A stretch of DNA of 64,000 nucleotides, from NCBI GenBank assembly GCA_025056355.1, contig JANWWI010000001.1:124001-188000 (forward strand), read 5' to 3'. Positions 1 to 8,704 of the stretch are shown here, in pieces. Every line of letters begins with the position of its first letter. Within the stretch, counting starts at the first letter, position 1. Position numbers and translations under genes: made by a program. The notes beneath the pieces were generated by a model. That model was given only the letters and a program-made list of their open reading frames with translations. It was not told the origin of the DNA and ran no database searches. Source of the DNA: Casimicrobiaceae bacterium. Lineage in GTDB: Bacteria; Pseudomonadota; Gammaproteobacteria; Burkholderiales; Casimicrobiaceae.

Positions 1-423
1 ACCGAAGGCCAACTGGCCGCGGTGCTCGGCCATGAGATTGGCCATGTGGTGGCGCGCCACAGTGCCGAGCGCATCGCCAAGGCGCAGTTTCACCAGGGGC
101 TGACCGGAGCCTTTGCCATCGGCACCGGCTCGCTTGAGGCCGCCCAGATCTCAAGCATGGTGAGCCAGATGCTCATGCTCAAGTACAGCCGCGAGGATGA
201 GTACGAGGCCGATGATCTCGGGCTGCGTGTGATGACCGAGGCCGGCTACGACCCGCGGGCAATGATCGGGGTCATGCGCATCCTCGAGCGTGCCTCGGGC
301 GGTGGCGGACGCATCCCGGAGTGGGCGAGTACGCATCCCTACATCGGAAACCGCATCGCGCGCATCGAGCAAACGCTTCGCGAGCGCTATCCGCAAGGCA
401 TTCCTGCGGGTCTGACGCCGTGA
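1..423 (+). CDS. M48-family zinc metalloprotease (C-terminal part)
   Basis: The reading frame is already open at base 1, so the N-terminus lies outside the window. The visible 140 residues contain HEIGH, the HEXXH zinc-binding motif of M48 peptidases with its catalytic glutamate, followed about 55 residues later by EYEAD, which supplies the third zinc ligand, and then a THPYIGNRI segment typical of BepA/LoiP-like periplasmic M48 proteases. These enzymes degrade misfolded envelope proteins or assist outer-membrane assembly. No membrane segment or TPR is visible in this part, so the subfamily cannot be fixed. Its stop overlaps the GTG start of murB by four bases, implying co-transcription. Confidence 0.85.
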   Translation, partial: TEGQLAAVLGHEIGHVVARHSAERIAKAQFHQGLTGAFAIGTGSLEAAQISSMVSQMLMLKYSREDEYEADDLGLRVMTEAGYDPRAMIGVMRILERASGGGGRIPEWASTHPYIGNRIARIEQTLRERYPQGIPAGLTP

Positions 424-1454
424 CCGCGCGTGCCGCGATCCCTCGCGCTGCATCACTTGCCGCCTTCAATAGCTTTGGGGTTCCTGTGGTTGCGGATTGC
501 CTCTGGCACATCCGCAAGCCCGAGGATCTGCCGGCCTTTCGTGCGGCTGCCTCTTCCACACCGCCGCTATTGCTCGGGGGGGGCACGAACGTGCTCTTCG
601 TGGCCGAGCGCCTCGCGCGGCCGGTGCTTCGCATCGAACTGCTCGGTCGCAGGATCCTCGAGGATGAGGGCGAGCAGGTGCTCGTCGAGGCAGCCGCGGG
701 CGAGAACTGGCACGGATTCGTGCGTTGGAGCCTCACGCAAGGGCTTTCGGGCCTTGAGAACCTCTCGCTGATTCCGGGCAGCGTGGGTGCCGCGCCGGTG
801 CAAAACATCGGCGCCTACGGGGTGGAACTCGAGCGTCTTTGCGAGGCGGTTGAGATCTTCGACCTCGCCTCGGGTCAGTTTCGCTGGCTCGCGCCCGGCG
901 AATGCGCTTTTGGCTACCGCGACAGTGTGTTCAAGCACGCCGTGGCGGATCAGTTCATCATCACCCGGGTGCGCTTTCGCCTCTCAAGGCGCTTCGAGCC
1001 TGTGCTCGACTATGGCGAGCTCAAGGCGGAGCTTGCCACCCGCGGCATCCGGCAACCGACGGCGCTTGAGGTCTCCGAGGCGGTCTGCGCGATCCGTCGA
1101 CGCAAACTGCCCGATCCTGCTGTGCTCGGTAACGCAGGCAGTTTTTTCAAGAACCCGATCGTGCCGAAGTCGCTGGCCGAGGCGCTTCTTGCGCGCCATC
1201 CCGACTGCCCGCACTACCCCGCACCGGCCGGGCAGGTCAAGCTCGCAGCCGGTTGGCTCATCGAGCGCGCCGGCTGGAAGGGCTACCGGCGCGGCGCAGC
1301 CGGCGTGCACGACCGGCATGCGCTTGTGCTTGTGAACCACGGTGGCGCAACGGGCGAAGCGATCTGGCGCCTCGCGTGCGATATCCGTGATGACGTTGCG
1401 CGGAAATTCGGGGTGTTGCTTGAGCCTGAGCCGCGCATCATCTTCGAGCCGTAG
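420..1454 (+). CDS. murB: UDP-N-acetylenolpyruvoylglucosamine reductase MurB
   Basis: Flavoenzyme that reduces UDP-GlcNAc-enolpyruvate to UDP-MurNAc with NADPH in cytoplasmic peptidoglycan synthesis. The 344-residue product matches the length of E. coli-type (type I) MurB. LLLGGGTN near residues 50-57 is the FAD-binding N-terminal motif, SLIPGSVGAAPVQNIGAYG follows, and NAGSFFKNP around residue 238 carries the catalytic serine; a glutamate in the C-terminal EPEPRII stretch fits the second acid. I chose GTG at 420 because it overlaps the protease stop as GTGA and begins just before family homology; the frame is open further upstream but that would run through the protease gene. Confidence 0.95.
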   Translation: MTARAAIPRAASLAAFNSFGVPVVADCLWHIRKPEDLPAFRAAASSTPPLLLGGGTNVLFVAERLARPVLRIELLGRRILEDEGEQVLVEAAAGENWHGFVRWSLTQGLSGLENLSLIPGSVGAAPVQNIGAYGVELERLCEAVEIFDLASGQFRWLAPGECAFGYRDSVFKHAVADQFIITRVRFRLSRRFEPVLDYGELKAELATRGIRQPTALEVSEAVCAIRRRKLPDPAVLGNAGSFFKNPIVPKSLAEALLARHPDCPHYPAPAGQVKLAAGWLIERAGWKGYRRGAAGVHDRHALVLVNHGGATGEAIWRLACDIRDDVARKFGVLLEPEPRIIFEP

Positions 1455-1607
1455 CCGGGCACGGCGCCTGCGTGCCGCGCCCGCCTGAGACCGCCGGTAT
1501 CACCGTCTGCATCGCTGTCACGGAACCGTCAACGCTTCGTCGCGATGCTGTCGTGCGAGGCACTCACACTTCTCGCCTTGTTTGTTCAAGATCAAGGGGA
1601 GCTCTGA
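1455..1607. other. Intergenic region with promoter of the TonB receptor unit
   Basis: This 153-base gap holds the candidate PHO box at 1515-1532 and, just before the receptor start, a GGGGAG ribosome-binding site. I see no other gene or convincing terminator for murB. Confidence 0.5.
1515..1532 (+). promoter_or_regulatory. Candidate PHO box
   Basis: CTGTCAC, four bases, then CCGTCAA: two 7-mers spaced 11 bases apart, as in the PhoB site (two CTGTCAT-like repeats separated by four A/T-rich bases). The first repeat matches at six of seven positions, the second at five; the spacer GGAA is less A/T-rich than usual. It lies 76 bases before the receptor start codon. The downstream nucleotidase makes phosphate control plausible, but this rests on reading by eye. 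Confidence 0.45.
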
Positions 1608-4022
1608 ATGCTTCGCAAGGAAGCTTCTTCGCAAGTTCGTCTGCGGCCGCTAGCGCTTGCGGTCGGCCTTGTTGTGACCAGTCTGGCCTGTGGAGCGTTG
1701 GCGCAGCAGGGCGCCACCGGCACCGAGGCGGCCGTGCCGCGTCCGCAAGAGGATCGGGTTCGCCTGGGGGTGGTGGAGGTGGTCGGCCAGGGCGACCGTC
1801 TGGGTGCCGGCCAAATTGTCGAAGAGGACGCGACCAAGGGACGTTCAACCGTCACCAAAGAGGCGATGGAGAAAGATCGCGCCACGACCAACCCCTTCCA
1901 GGCGCTGACCCTCCTTCCGGGGATCAACACCTACGACTACGACGGCACCGGCCTCTTCGGCGGGGCGATCTTTGTGCGCGGTTTTTCGGGCGAGCAGATC
2001 GGCTTCACGATCAATGGCGTGCCGGTCAACGACTCGGGCAACTACGCGCTTTATCCGCAGGAGTATGTCGATCACGAAAACAACTGCCTGCTTTCGGTCA
2101 CTCAAGGCGCGCCGGATCTCGATTCCCCGCACATCGGGGCAACAGGCGGGGCGATCGGCATGACCACTTGCAGTCCGCTCGATCGGCAGCGCATCCGTTT
2201 TGCACAGTCGCTTGGCCAGCGCGATCTCACACGCACGTTTGTGCGGTTTGACTCGGGGCGTTTCGCGGGCAATCAGGGGAAGGTCTTTTTGAGCTACTCC
2301 CACACCGAGGTCGACAAGTGGAAAGGCCTCGGCGGCGCAAAGCGCGACCACGTGGATGCCGCGTTCGCTTGGGACCCTACGCCCAAAGCCAAGCTGGTGG
2401 GGGTCATCAACTGGAACAAGGCGGTCAATCACAACATCCTCACGATGAGCCGCGCGCAGCTTGCGGCCAACGGCTACTTCTGGGACTTTTCGCCGACTTT
2501 CGTCGGGCATCTGCCGCCGGTCAATGGCACCGCACAGCGTGAGACCAGTCAGTTTCCAGCTTTCTACAAACTGAGCCAGAACCCATTTGAGAACTTGATT
2601 GCCTCGGTCTCCGGTGCTTTCGAGCTGTCGGACAACCTGCGCCTCAAGGTTCAGCCCTACTATTGGTACGGCTTCGGCACCGGTGGCACGCAGCAGCGGG
2701 TGATCGCCGAAAACGCCTTCCTCGACCGCACGACGCTGCGAGTCAACGCTGCACGTGATCTGAACGGCGACCGCGATACGCTCGATTCGATCATCGTGGC
2801 CGGCAGCAATGTCACCAAGACCCACCGCCCCGGTGTGAGCGCCGAGCTCATCTACACCGCCGGTGCCCACACGCTGCGCTTTGGGGCGTGGTATGAGCGC
2901 GCCTGGCATCGCCAGACCGGGCCGATCGTGCCCGTGGATAACGAGGGTAATGCCTTCGACATCTGGCTGCGCCGCGGCCAAATCACCCGACCCGATGGGA
3001 CGCCGTATCAGCTGCGCGACTGGAAGACGATCTCGCCGGCCTATCAGGTCTACCTCTCCGACACGATCGCCTTTGACGGTGATCGCGGCCAGGCGCTGCT
3101 TGGGGTGCGCTTACCCCGCATCGATCGCAACTTCACCAATTACCCGAGCGAGGGCACGAACTCGCAGGTGGCCTACACCATCAAGCGCAGCTACGACGAT
3201 GTCCTGCCGCAAGCAGGCCTGCGCTATCAGCTCACCCGTGAGCAGCAGCTCTTTGCCAGTGTGGCGAAAAACTTCCGCGCGCCGCCGAATTTCGCCTTTG
3301 CGCCGACCAACAACCTCGTGCAGGTGGTCAACGGCGTGCCGACGCTGCGCGGTTCCATTGCAGCCGAGACCGCTTGGGTAAGCGAGCTCGGTTACCGCTA
3401 TCAGGATCGCCTGCTGACGGCCTCCGCCACCGCCTTCTACATCGATTTCAAAAACCGTCAGGCAAACGCCTACGATCCCAACATCGACCGAAGCGTCTAC
3501 ACCAACGCGGGCGGTGTGCGTAACCGCGGGGTTGAGTTCGAGCTCGGCACCAAAGCGAGGGAGGGCTTTTCGGCGTATCTCTCGCTCACGGCACAAAAGA
3601 GCCAGATCAAGAACAACCTGCGTCTTTCGGCCACTGGAACGCTGCCCACGGCCGGCAAGGAATTTACGCTGACTCCCAGGCTCATGGCCGGGCTTGCGCT
3701 TCAATACCAAAGCGGGCCATGGTATGCGCGCCTGAAGGTCAAGCACACCGGCAAGCAATACGCCACGCTCATGAATGATGAGGAGGTGCCCAAGTACACG
3801 GTGGCGGATTTCGATGCCGGTTATCGCTTCGGCGACTTTCACTTCGTCAGGAACCTGACGCTGCGGGTCAACGTCAGCAACCTCGGCAACACGAAGTATC
3901 GGAACCCCACTTCGAACGGCGTCACGCATGCGGTGGCGGTCGGTGGCGTGAGCCCGAGCACGGTGTTTTATTACCTCGGTGCGCCGCGGATGGTGTCGGC
4001 CTCGATCACCGCGGATTTCTGA
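1608..4022 (+). CDS. TonB-dependent outer-membrane receptor
   Basis: An 804-residue protein with an N-terminal signal peptide (basic start, hydrophobic core, cleavage near ALAQQG), a plug domain (ALTLLPGINTYDY... FVRGFSGEQIGFTINGVPVND, about residues 95-145) and a long beta-barrel ending in a terminal phenylalanine (ASITADF). Such receptors import scarce ligands across the outer membrane using TonB energy. Two cysteines in the plug region (NNCLLS, MTTCSP) may form a disulfide. It is followed after 14 bases by a periplasmic CpdB-like nucleotidase and preceded by a PHO-like site, so the ligand could be a nucleotide or other phosphate ester. The ligand is inferred from context only. Confidence 0.85.
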   Translation: MLRKEASSQVRLRPLALAVGLVVTSLACGALAQQGATGTEAAVPRPQEDRVRLGVVEVVGQGDRLGAGQIVEEDATKGRSTVTKEAMEKDRATTNPFQALTLLPGINTYDYDGTGLFGGAIFVRGFSGEQIGFTINGVPVNDSGNYALYPQEYVDHENNCLLSVTQGAPDLDSPHIGATGGAIGMTTCSPLDRQRIRFAQSLGQRDLTRTFVRFDSGRFAGNQGKVFLSYSHTEVDKWKGLGGAKRDHVDAAFAWDPTPKAKLVGVINWNKAVNHNILTMSRAQLAANGYFWDFSPTFVGHLPPVNGTAQRETSQFPAFYKLSQNPFENLIASVSGAFELSDNLRLKVQPYYWYGFGTGGTQQRVIAENAFLDRTTLRVNAARDLNGDRDTLDSIIVAGSNVTKTHRPGVSAELIYTAGAHTLRFGAWYERAWHRQTGPIVPVDNEGNAFDIWLRRGQITRPDGTPYQLRDWKTISPAYQVYLSDTIAFDGDRGQALLGVRLPRIDRNFTNYPSEGTNSQVAYTIKRSYDDVLPQAGLRYQLTREQQLFASVAKNFRAPPNFAFAPTNNLVQVVNGVPTLRGSIAAETAWVSELGYRYQDRLLTASATAFYIDFKNRQANAYDPNIDRSVYTNAGGVRNRGVEFELGTKAREGFSAYLSLTAQKSQIKNNLRLSATGTLPTAGKEFTLTPRLMAGLALQYQSGPWYARLKVKHTGKQYATLMNDEEVPKYTVADFDAGYRFGDFHFVRNLTLRVNVSNLGNTKYRNPTSNGVTHAVAVGGVSPSTVFYYLGAPRMVSASITADF

Positions 4023-4036
4023 TTGGAGTCGCGTTG

Positions 4037-6205
4037 ATGGGTCAGGCGGGCGGAGGGCCGGTTTCGGGGGAAAACCGCTGGTCTGCGCCCTTGGGGCGAA
4101 GGCCCGACCGGCCTGGCCGCACCGAGGTGATTCGTGCGGCCAGAGGCGCTTTAGTTGCCGCGGCCTCGGCGCTTGTTGCTGCCTGGAGCTTCGCCTCGGA
4201 GCTGTTTTGGCCGGCGACAACGGCGATTTCGACGCCTCGGTCGCAACAGGCGCAGGAGGTTCATGCCGAACTTGCGATCCTGGCAACCGCCGATCTGCAC
4301 GCTCGGGTGCTTTCCTTCGACTACGACAAGTTGCGGCCGGAGCCGAGCTATGGCTTTGAGCGCACCGCAAGCTTGATTCGCGCCGCGCGGCGAGAGTTTG
4401 CCAACAGCTTGCTCTTCGATGTCGGCGACACGATCGAGGGCAGTGCCCTGGGCGACTTCGAGGCGCGTGTGCGTCCGATCGGCTGCCAGGAAACGCTCAC
4501 GATCTACCGCGCGATGAAGGCGCTCGGGTATGACGCCGGTACGCTCGGCAACCACGAGTTCAACTACGGGCTTGCCTTCCTCGCCCGGGCCACCGGGCAG
4601 ATGTTTGATGTGACGCTTCGGCCGGGCGATGGCCCCTTGCCAGAGACGCGCTGCCGCGGGCCGGGCTTTCCGCTCGTGCTTGCGAACGTCGTGTCGGCGA
4701 AAACCGGGCAGCCGCTTTTCCCGCCGTATGTGATCCTCGAGCGTGAGCTTGAGGCCAAGACGCCCGCGGGTCAAAGCCTCAAGCGACCGCTTCGCATCGG
4801 GGTCATAGGCTTCGCCCCCCCGCGCATCCTGGAGTGGGACAAGCGCTGGCTCGACGGGGTCGTGCAGACGACCGATGCGCTAGAGGCCTTTCGCCGCTAC
4901 GAGCGCGAGATGCGAGCAAGGGGGGCCGAGTTGATCATCGCGCTCGTGCACAGCGGGCTTGATGCGCGGCCCTATAGCGCGACGATGGAAAACTTTGCCT
5001 GGCATCTGGCCCAACAGGGCGGCATGGATGTGCTTTTGCTCGGCCACGCCCATCGCCGGTTTCCCGATCCCGAAGGCCCCATTGCGCGGTCGCAGTTGCC
5101 TGGGGTCGATGCCGCAAGGGGGTTCGTGCATGGCGTGCCTGCAGTGATGCCCGGGTTTTGGGGGCAGGCGCTCGGGGTGGTGCGGCTGCAACTTCGCTGG
5201 CGTGGCCACGCGCAAGCCCCGGCCGAGATCGTGCGCGAGGCCACGCGGGTCGAGCTGCGCCTGACGGTGGCTGCGGACGGACAGCCGGTTGCGGCCGACC
5301 CGGAAGTCGAGCATCTGGCCGCGGCTGCCCATGAACGCGTCGTTGCTCATCTGTCTCAGCCGCTCACTCAGAGCGACTACACGATCTCGACCTACTTTGC
5401 CGATGTGGGTGAGCTCTCGGCCCTTGAGCTCATCAACCGCGCTCAGGCCGCTTACGTGGCACGCGAGCTGCCGCGCGTGCGTCCGGATCTGGCACAGCTT
5501 CCGGTGCTCTCCGCCGCCGCGCCGTTCAAGACGGGCTTTTCCGGGCCGCAGGACTACACCTTCGTTCCCCCGGGGGCAGTGCGCTTGCATCATGTGAGCG
5601 ACCTCTACATCTACCCCAACACCCTTGAGGCGGTCCGCGTGAGCGGGGCGGAGCTCAAAGCCTGGCTGGAAGCCTCGGCGCGGCGTTTCAACCGCATCGA
5701 TCCGAGCAAGACCGAGCCACAAATGCTCATCGCCGCAGTGCCGGGATTCAACTTCGATGTCTTCACCGACCCCGAACTGCGCTACGAGATCGATGTGACC
5801 CGGCCTCTCGGGGAGCGCATCACGCGACTTGAGTATCGCGGGCGGCCGGTGGCGCCCGAAGACAGCTTCATCGTGGCCACCAACAACTACCGCGCAAGCG
5901 GCGGCGGCGGATTTCCAGGGCTCGACGGCTCGAAGACCGTCTTTGCACCGGGTGTTACAAGCCGCGAGGTCGTGAGCTCTTACCTGCGGGGCGAGCCGCG
6001 GCTTACGCGGGCCACTCATGCCAGCGCCCGCTCATGGCGCTTTGCACCGGTGGTAACCAACGGGCCGGTGCTTTTTCGCTCGAGCGCCGATGCGCAGAGG
6101 CTCCTGCCCGAGGCGGGCCTCGAAGGGGTGAGCCTGTGGTCAGCCAGCGAGGGGGTGGAGCGCGGCTACGCGCTTTATCGGATCGACCTGAGTGCCGCCC
6201 GCTAG
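4037..6205 (+). CDS. CpdB-like 2',3'-cyclic-nucleotide phosphodiesterase / 3'-nucleotidase
   Basis: Periplasmic two-domain metallophosphoesterase that releases nucleosides and phosphate from (cyclic) nucleotides. The catalytic domain has TADLHA (D-x-H), GDTIEGS, GNHEFNYG, VHSGLD and LLLGHAHRRFP in the order expected of the 5'-nucleotidase/CpdB superfamily, and the C-terminal substrate domain has NNYRASGGGGFPG. A hydrophobic segment (about residues 35-50) looks like the signal peptide, preceded by a longer-than-usual basic leader. A TTG sits immediately before the ATG at 4037; ATG is preferred because GGAG lies eight bases upstream. CpdB is favoured over UshA by the cyclic-phosphodiesterase-like length and motif wording, but sequence reading cannot fix the exact substrate. 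Confidence 0.85.
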   Translation: MGQAGGGPVSGENRWSAPLGRRPDRPGRTEVIRAARGALVAAASALVAAWSFASELFWPATTAISTPRSQQAQEVHAELAILATADLHARVLSFDYDKLRPEPSYGFERTASLIRAARREFANSLLFDVGDTIEGSALGDFEARVRPIGCQETLTIYRAMKALGYDAGTLGNHEFNYGLAFLARATGQMFDVTLRPGDGPLPETRCRGPGFPLVLANVVSAKTGQPLFPPYVILERELEAKTPAGQSLKRPLRIGVIGFAPPRILEWDKRWLDGVVQTTDALEAFRRYEREMRARGAELIIALVHSGLDARPYSATMENFAWHLAQQGGMDVLLLGHAHRRFPDPEGPIARSQLPGVDAARGFVHGVPAVMPGFWGQALGVVRLQLRWRGHAQAPAEIVREATRVELRLTVAADGQPVAADPEVEHLAAAAHERVVAHLSQPLTQSDYTISTYFADVGELSALELINRAQAAYVARELPRVRPDLAQLPVLSAAAPFKTGFSGPQDYTFVPPGAVRLHHVSDLYIYPNTLEAVRVSGAELKAWLEASARRFNRIDPSKTEPQMLIAAVPGFNFDVFTDPELRYEIDVTRPLGERITRLEYRGRPVAPEDSFIVATNNYRASGGGGFPGLDGSKTVFAPGVTSREVVSSYLRGEPRLTRATHASARSWRFAPVVTNGPVLFRSSADAQRLLPEAGLEGVSLWSASEGVERGYALYRIDLSAAR

Positions 6206-6238
6206 GACGCGCCGTTGCAGACGCGGCTCACGGGCTGC

Positions 6239-6976
6239 CTACCGCGCCGGCCACACACCAAGGGCCTCAAGCTGGGCACCCGCTTGCGCCGCCCAGCCGC
6301 GGTTGGCCGCCGGGCTTGCCGGTGAGGGGTGCAAGATCGAGGCGACCCGCAGCGCGCGCAAGCGGCCAGCCAGCGCGCGCTCGGCCTGCGCTTGCGCGAA
6401 CTTGCCAACGCCGATCACCCAGTGGGGTTCGAGTGCCTCGATGCAGGCGATGAGATGCCGGTCGCAGGCGGCAAAAAGCGCCTCGGTTGCACGGCTGGGC
6501 AGCTTGTCCGGCGTCACGTTGCGGCCGCGTTCGAAAAACGCCAGCGGACAGTAGTTGAGCACGAAGTGCTCGCGGAAAAACGCCTCGGCGCTGCCAAAGC
6601 GCGCGCGAAACAGCCCCCACAGACGGGCGCCGGAGACCTCCGAACGCGCGCAAGCGAAGCCTTCCACCGGCCGGTACGGGTTCGGTCGACCCGGTTGATC
6701 AACCGTTGCCTCAATGCCGAGCCAATCGCGCACCGCGGCCACTTCGCCAAAGGGCACGCCGGTTTGCACCATGCCGAAGGGCCCCGGGTTCATGCCGAGA
6801 AAGACCACACGCTTGGCCGTTGTTCCGTAGCGACGCAGGTAGGCCTCATGCGGCCCCCAGGCGTAAGAGAGCGGATTGAGCACATGCGTCACCGGCAAGG
6901 GAAAGGCGAGCGGCTCAACCGCGGCGGCGAGCTCGCGCGCCGCTTCAATCAGCCGGGTGCTTCGCGCTTGGGCCAC
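6239..6976 (-). CDS. SMUG1-type uracil-DNA glycosylase
   Basis: Base-excision repair enzyme of the uracil-DNA glycosylase superfamily, family 3. GMNPGPFGM at residues 61-69 is the SMUG1 active-site motif 1 (the family keeps Asn here instead of the Asp of Ung), followed by QTGVPFG, and HPSPASPAANRGW near residue 216 is motif 2 with the catalytic-loop histidine. At 245 residues it is the usual size. SMUG1 enzymes excise uracil, 5-hydroxymethyluracil or xanthine depending on the homologue. The start overlaps the upstream thioesterase stop by 28 bases, so the two are likely translated from one message, although their functions are unrelated. Confidence 0.88.
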   Translation of the reverse strand: MAQARSTRLIEAARELAAAVEPLAFPLPVTHVLNPLSYAWGPHEAYLRRYGTTAKRVVFLGMNPGPFGMVQTGVPFGEVAAVRDWLGIEATVDQPGRPNPYRPVEGFACARSEVSGARLWGLFRARFGSAEAFFREHFVLNYCPLAFFERGRNVTPDKLPSRATEALFAACDRHLIACIEALEPHWVIGVGKFAQAQAERALAGRLRALRVASILHPSPASPAANRGWAAQAGAQLEALGVWPAR

Positions 6977-7389
6977 AGGATCAGTTGCGTGCAGCGAAAC
7001 AGCGCGATCGTTCGGTTTGCCTCGACCTGCGTGACGATCGCATCCCAGACTTGGGTCGAGCGCCCGGCATGCACGACAGTGGCAACCGTCGCAATCGTTC
7101 CTTCGCGCGCGGTGCCGAGAAAGTTGGCTTTGAGCTCAACGGTGGTGAACCCTTCGGCGCCTTCGGGCAGGTGCGCAAAACAGCCGTAGCCGCACATCGT
7201 ATCGGCCAGCGCAACCACCGTGGCTGCGTGCAAAAAGCCGTTGGGCGCAAGCAGTTCCGGCCGTACGGCAAGACGCGCCTCCATGCGGCCTTCGGCCACG
7301 GCGGTGAGCTCGATGCCGATGAGGCCGGGCAAGCGCCCTCGGCCGCGATCGCGCATCGTCTCAAGCGTGAATCCCGGACGCAGAGGCAT
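6949..7389 (-). CDS. Hotdog-fold thioesterase, PaaI family
   Basis: A 146-residue single hotdog domain. The segment PNGFLHAATVVALADTMCGYG matches the PaaI/YbgC-type active-site helix (usual form H/N-G-x-x-H/A-G-G-x-x-x-x-x-x-D/E), here with HAATVVALAD, and the C-terminal half has VELKANFLG and the AIVTQ... strands of the fold. These enzymes hydrolyse acyl- or phenylacetyl-CoA thioesters in the cytoplasm. I chose ATG 7389 because GGAGG lies eight bases upstream; an in-frame start at 7440 lacks a site and runs into the neighbouring barrel gene. First of a pair with the uracil glycosylase. Confidence 0.8.
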   Translation of the reverse strand: MPLRPGFTLETMRDRGRGRLPGLIGIELTAVAEGRMEARLAVRPELLAPNGFLHAATVVALADTMCGYGCFAHLPEGAEGFTTVELKANFLGTAREGTIATVATVVHAGRSTQVWDAIVTQVEANRTIALFRCTQLILWPKREAPG

Positions 7390-7405
7390 CGCTTGCACCT
7401 CCCGC

Positions 7406-7969
7406 TTAGAAGCGATAGCCCACTGCGAACATGAGCGCATAGGTGCCGAGCAGGATCAGCTCGGCCGAGGCCTCACCGCTCAGTTTGACGCCGATCGACG
7501 GGATGATGGCGGGCGCCACACCAAACTTGTTGAAGGGGATTTTGTCGCGGTACTTGCCGCGATACCCCCAGAGGGGCCCGGCGGTGACTTTCGCGTAGAA
7601 CCAGTCGTTCAATTCCCAGCGTTGGCCCCAGTAGATGTAGGCCGATTGCTGGCCGAAGGAGTTCTTGAAGGTCGAAACACCAAAGAGCGTCTTGTCGGCG
7701 CCCCAGACGCGATCGAAGTCGGAGTGAATTTCAAAGGTCACCAGGTGATTGCGGCTCACGTGCTCGGGGTTTTTGTTCCGATGCAGGGTGTAGAGCGAGT
7801 AGCCGACGAAGAGCCGGTCGCCAGGCCGCCACCAGGTGTCGCCCGGCACCGGTGGCTGAGGAAGGACCGAGGTGGAGGCAGGAAGCGTGCCCGTTGGAAC
7901 GCTTTGTGCGTGAACGAAGCCGTAAGAAAGCGCAATCAAGGCGGACAACAGCGCGCCGATCCTACGCAT
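7406..7969 (-). CDS. Small outer-membrane beta-barrel protein, PagP-like
   Basis: 187 residues: signal peptide MRRIGALLSALIALSYGFVHA, then a mature domain rich in alternating aromatic strands (FVGYSLYTLHR, HLVTFEIHSDF, SAYIYWGQRW, WFYAKVTAGPLWGYR) and a terminal YRF typical of outer-membrane barrels. The arrangement NSFGQ...YIYWG..W and a proline-rich IIPSIGVKL loop recall the eight-stranded PagP lipid A palmitoyltransferase and its look-alikes, which are sometimes misannotated as glycerol-3-phosphate transporters. I cannot confirm the PagP catalytic His/Asp/Ser set, so enzymatic function is open. The upstream in-frame extension overlaps the lipoprotein gene and is rejected. Confidence 0.6.
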   Translation of the reverse strand: MRRIGALLSALIALSYGFVHAQSVPTGTLPASTSVLPQPPVPGDTWWRPGDRLFVGYSLYTLHRNKNPEHVSRNHLVTFEIHSDFDRVWGADKTLFGVSTFKNSFGQQSAYIYWGQRWELNDWFYAKVTAGPLWGYRGKYRDKIPFNKFGVAPAIIPSIGVKLSGEASAELILLGTYALMFAVGYRF

Positions 7970-7986
7970 GATCGCGGGTGGCGGGT

Positions 7987-8205
7987 TCACTTGTAGGGAT
8001 CCTTGTCGGCAGGGTTGGGCGCATCGGCCGCTTTGAGCCGCTCCTCGGCTTGCTTGGCGGCGCGATCGAGTTCGGTGGTGACCCGGTCGATGGTTTTTTC
8101 CTTGGTGGGAAGCGCAGTGGGCGGGGGGTTCGAGGGCTGGCAGCCCGCAACAAGCGCAAGCATGACCAACAAAGTGGCGAGCCGACCGAGTTTCATCTGC
8201 CGCAT
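7987..8205 (-). CDS. Small lipoprotein of unknown function
   Basis: A 72-residue protein with a lipoprotein signal: KLGRLATLLVMLALVAGC, where LVAGC is the lipobox and Cys the lipidation site. The mature part is short, proline-rich at first (NPPPTALPTK) and then helical and charged (ELDRAAKQAEERLKAAD), possibly a short coiled coil. I do not recognise the family. The start is two bases after the yajQ stop; an alternative ATG at 8196 gives a more canonical MKLG signal peptide. The position between yajQ and the barrel gene suggests an envelope role only by association. Confidence 0.7.
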   Translation of the reverse strand: MRQMKLGRLATLLVMLALVAGCQPSNPPPTALPTKEKTIDRVTTELDRAAKQAEERLKAADAPNPADKDPYK

Positions 8206-8207
8206 GC

Positions 8208-8699
8208 TCAGTCACGGAAATTTTTGAACTGTAGCGGCTGCTCGGTGACTTCTTTGCGAAGCAGCGCGATGGCCGTTTGGAGATCGTCTTTCTTGTTGCC
8301 CGAGACGCGCACCGCCGTGCCTTGAATCGACGCGGTCAGTTTGAGTTTACTTTCTTTGATGAGGCGAACGACCTTTTTGGCAAGCTCCGGCCCGAGCCCT
8401 TCTTTGAGGGTGTCGACCCGTTTCAGTTTGTCACCGCCGATTTTTTCGGGCTTGCCTTTTTCAACGCAGCGCACATCGACCCCGCGCTTGGCGAATTTCG
8501 CAAGCAGCACATCATCGACCTGCCCGAGCTTGAATTCATCGTCGGCGTACAGGACGAGCTGCCGTTCTTTCTCCTTGAGTTCGACCCGCGAATCCGACCC
8601 CTTGAAGTCGAAGCGGGTACCGATTTCTTTGTTCGCTTGGTCGACCGCATTTCGAATTTCGACCCAGTCGAGCTCGCTCACGGTGTCGAAGGAGGGCAT
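8208..8699 (-). CDS. yajQ: YajQ family cyclic-di-GMP-binding protein
   Basis: A 163-residue cytoplasmic protein of the UPF0234/YajQ family, which has two ferredoxin-like domains; homologues bind c-di-GMP or nucleic acid and act with transcription regulators. Diagnostic segments are [21 protein letters not shown] at the start, [14 protein letters not shown], and the ending [10 protein letters not shown]...[12 protein letters not shown] 8699 is preferred over 8705 because AAGGA lies nine bases upstream of it and the family begins MPSFD. It lies downstream of the KTSC gene with a small gap. Confidence 0.92.
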   Translation of the reverse strand: MPSFDTVSELDWVEIRNAVDQANKEIGTRFDFKGSDSRVELKEKERQLVLYADDEFKLGQVDDVLLAKFAKRGVDVRCVEKGKPEKIGGDKLKRVDTLKEGLGPELAKKVVRLIKESKLKLTASIQGTAVRVSGNKKDDLQTAIALLRKEVTEQPLQFKNFRD

Positions 8700-8704
8700 G
8701 GGCA

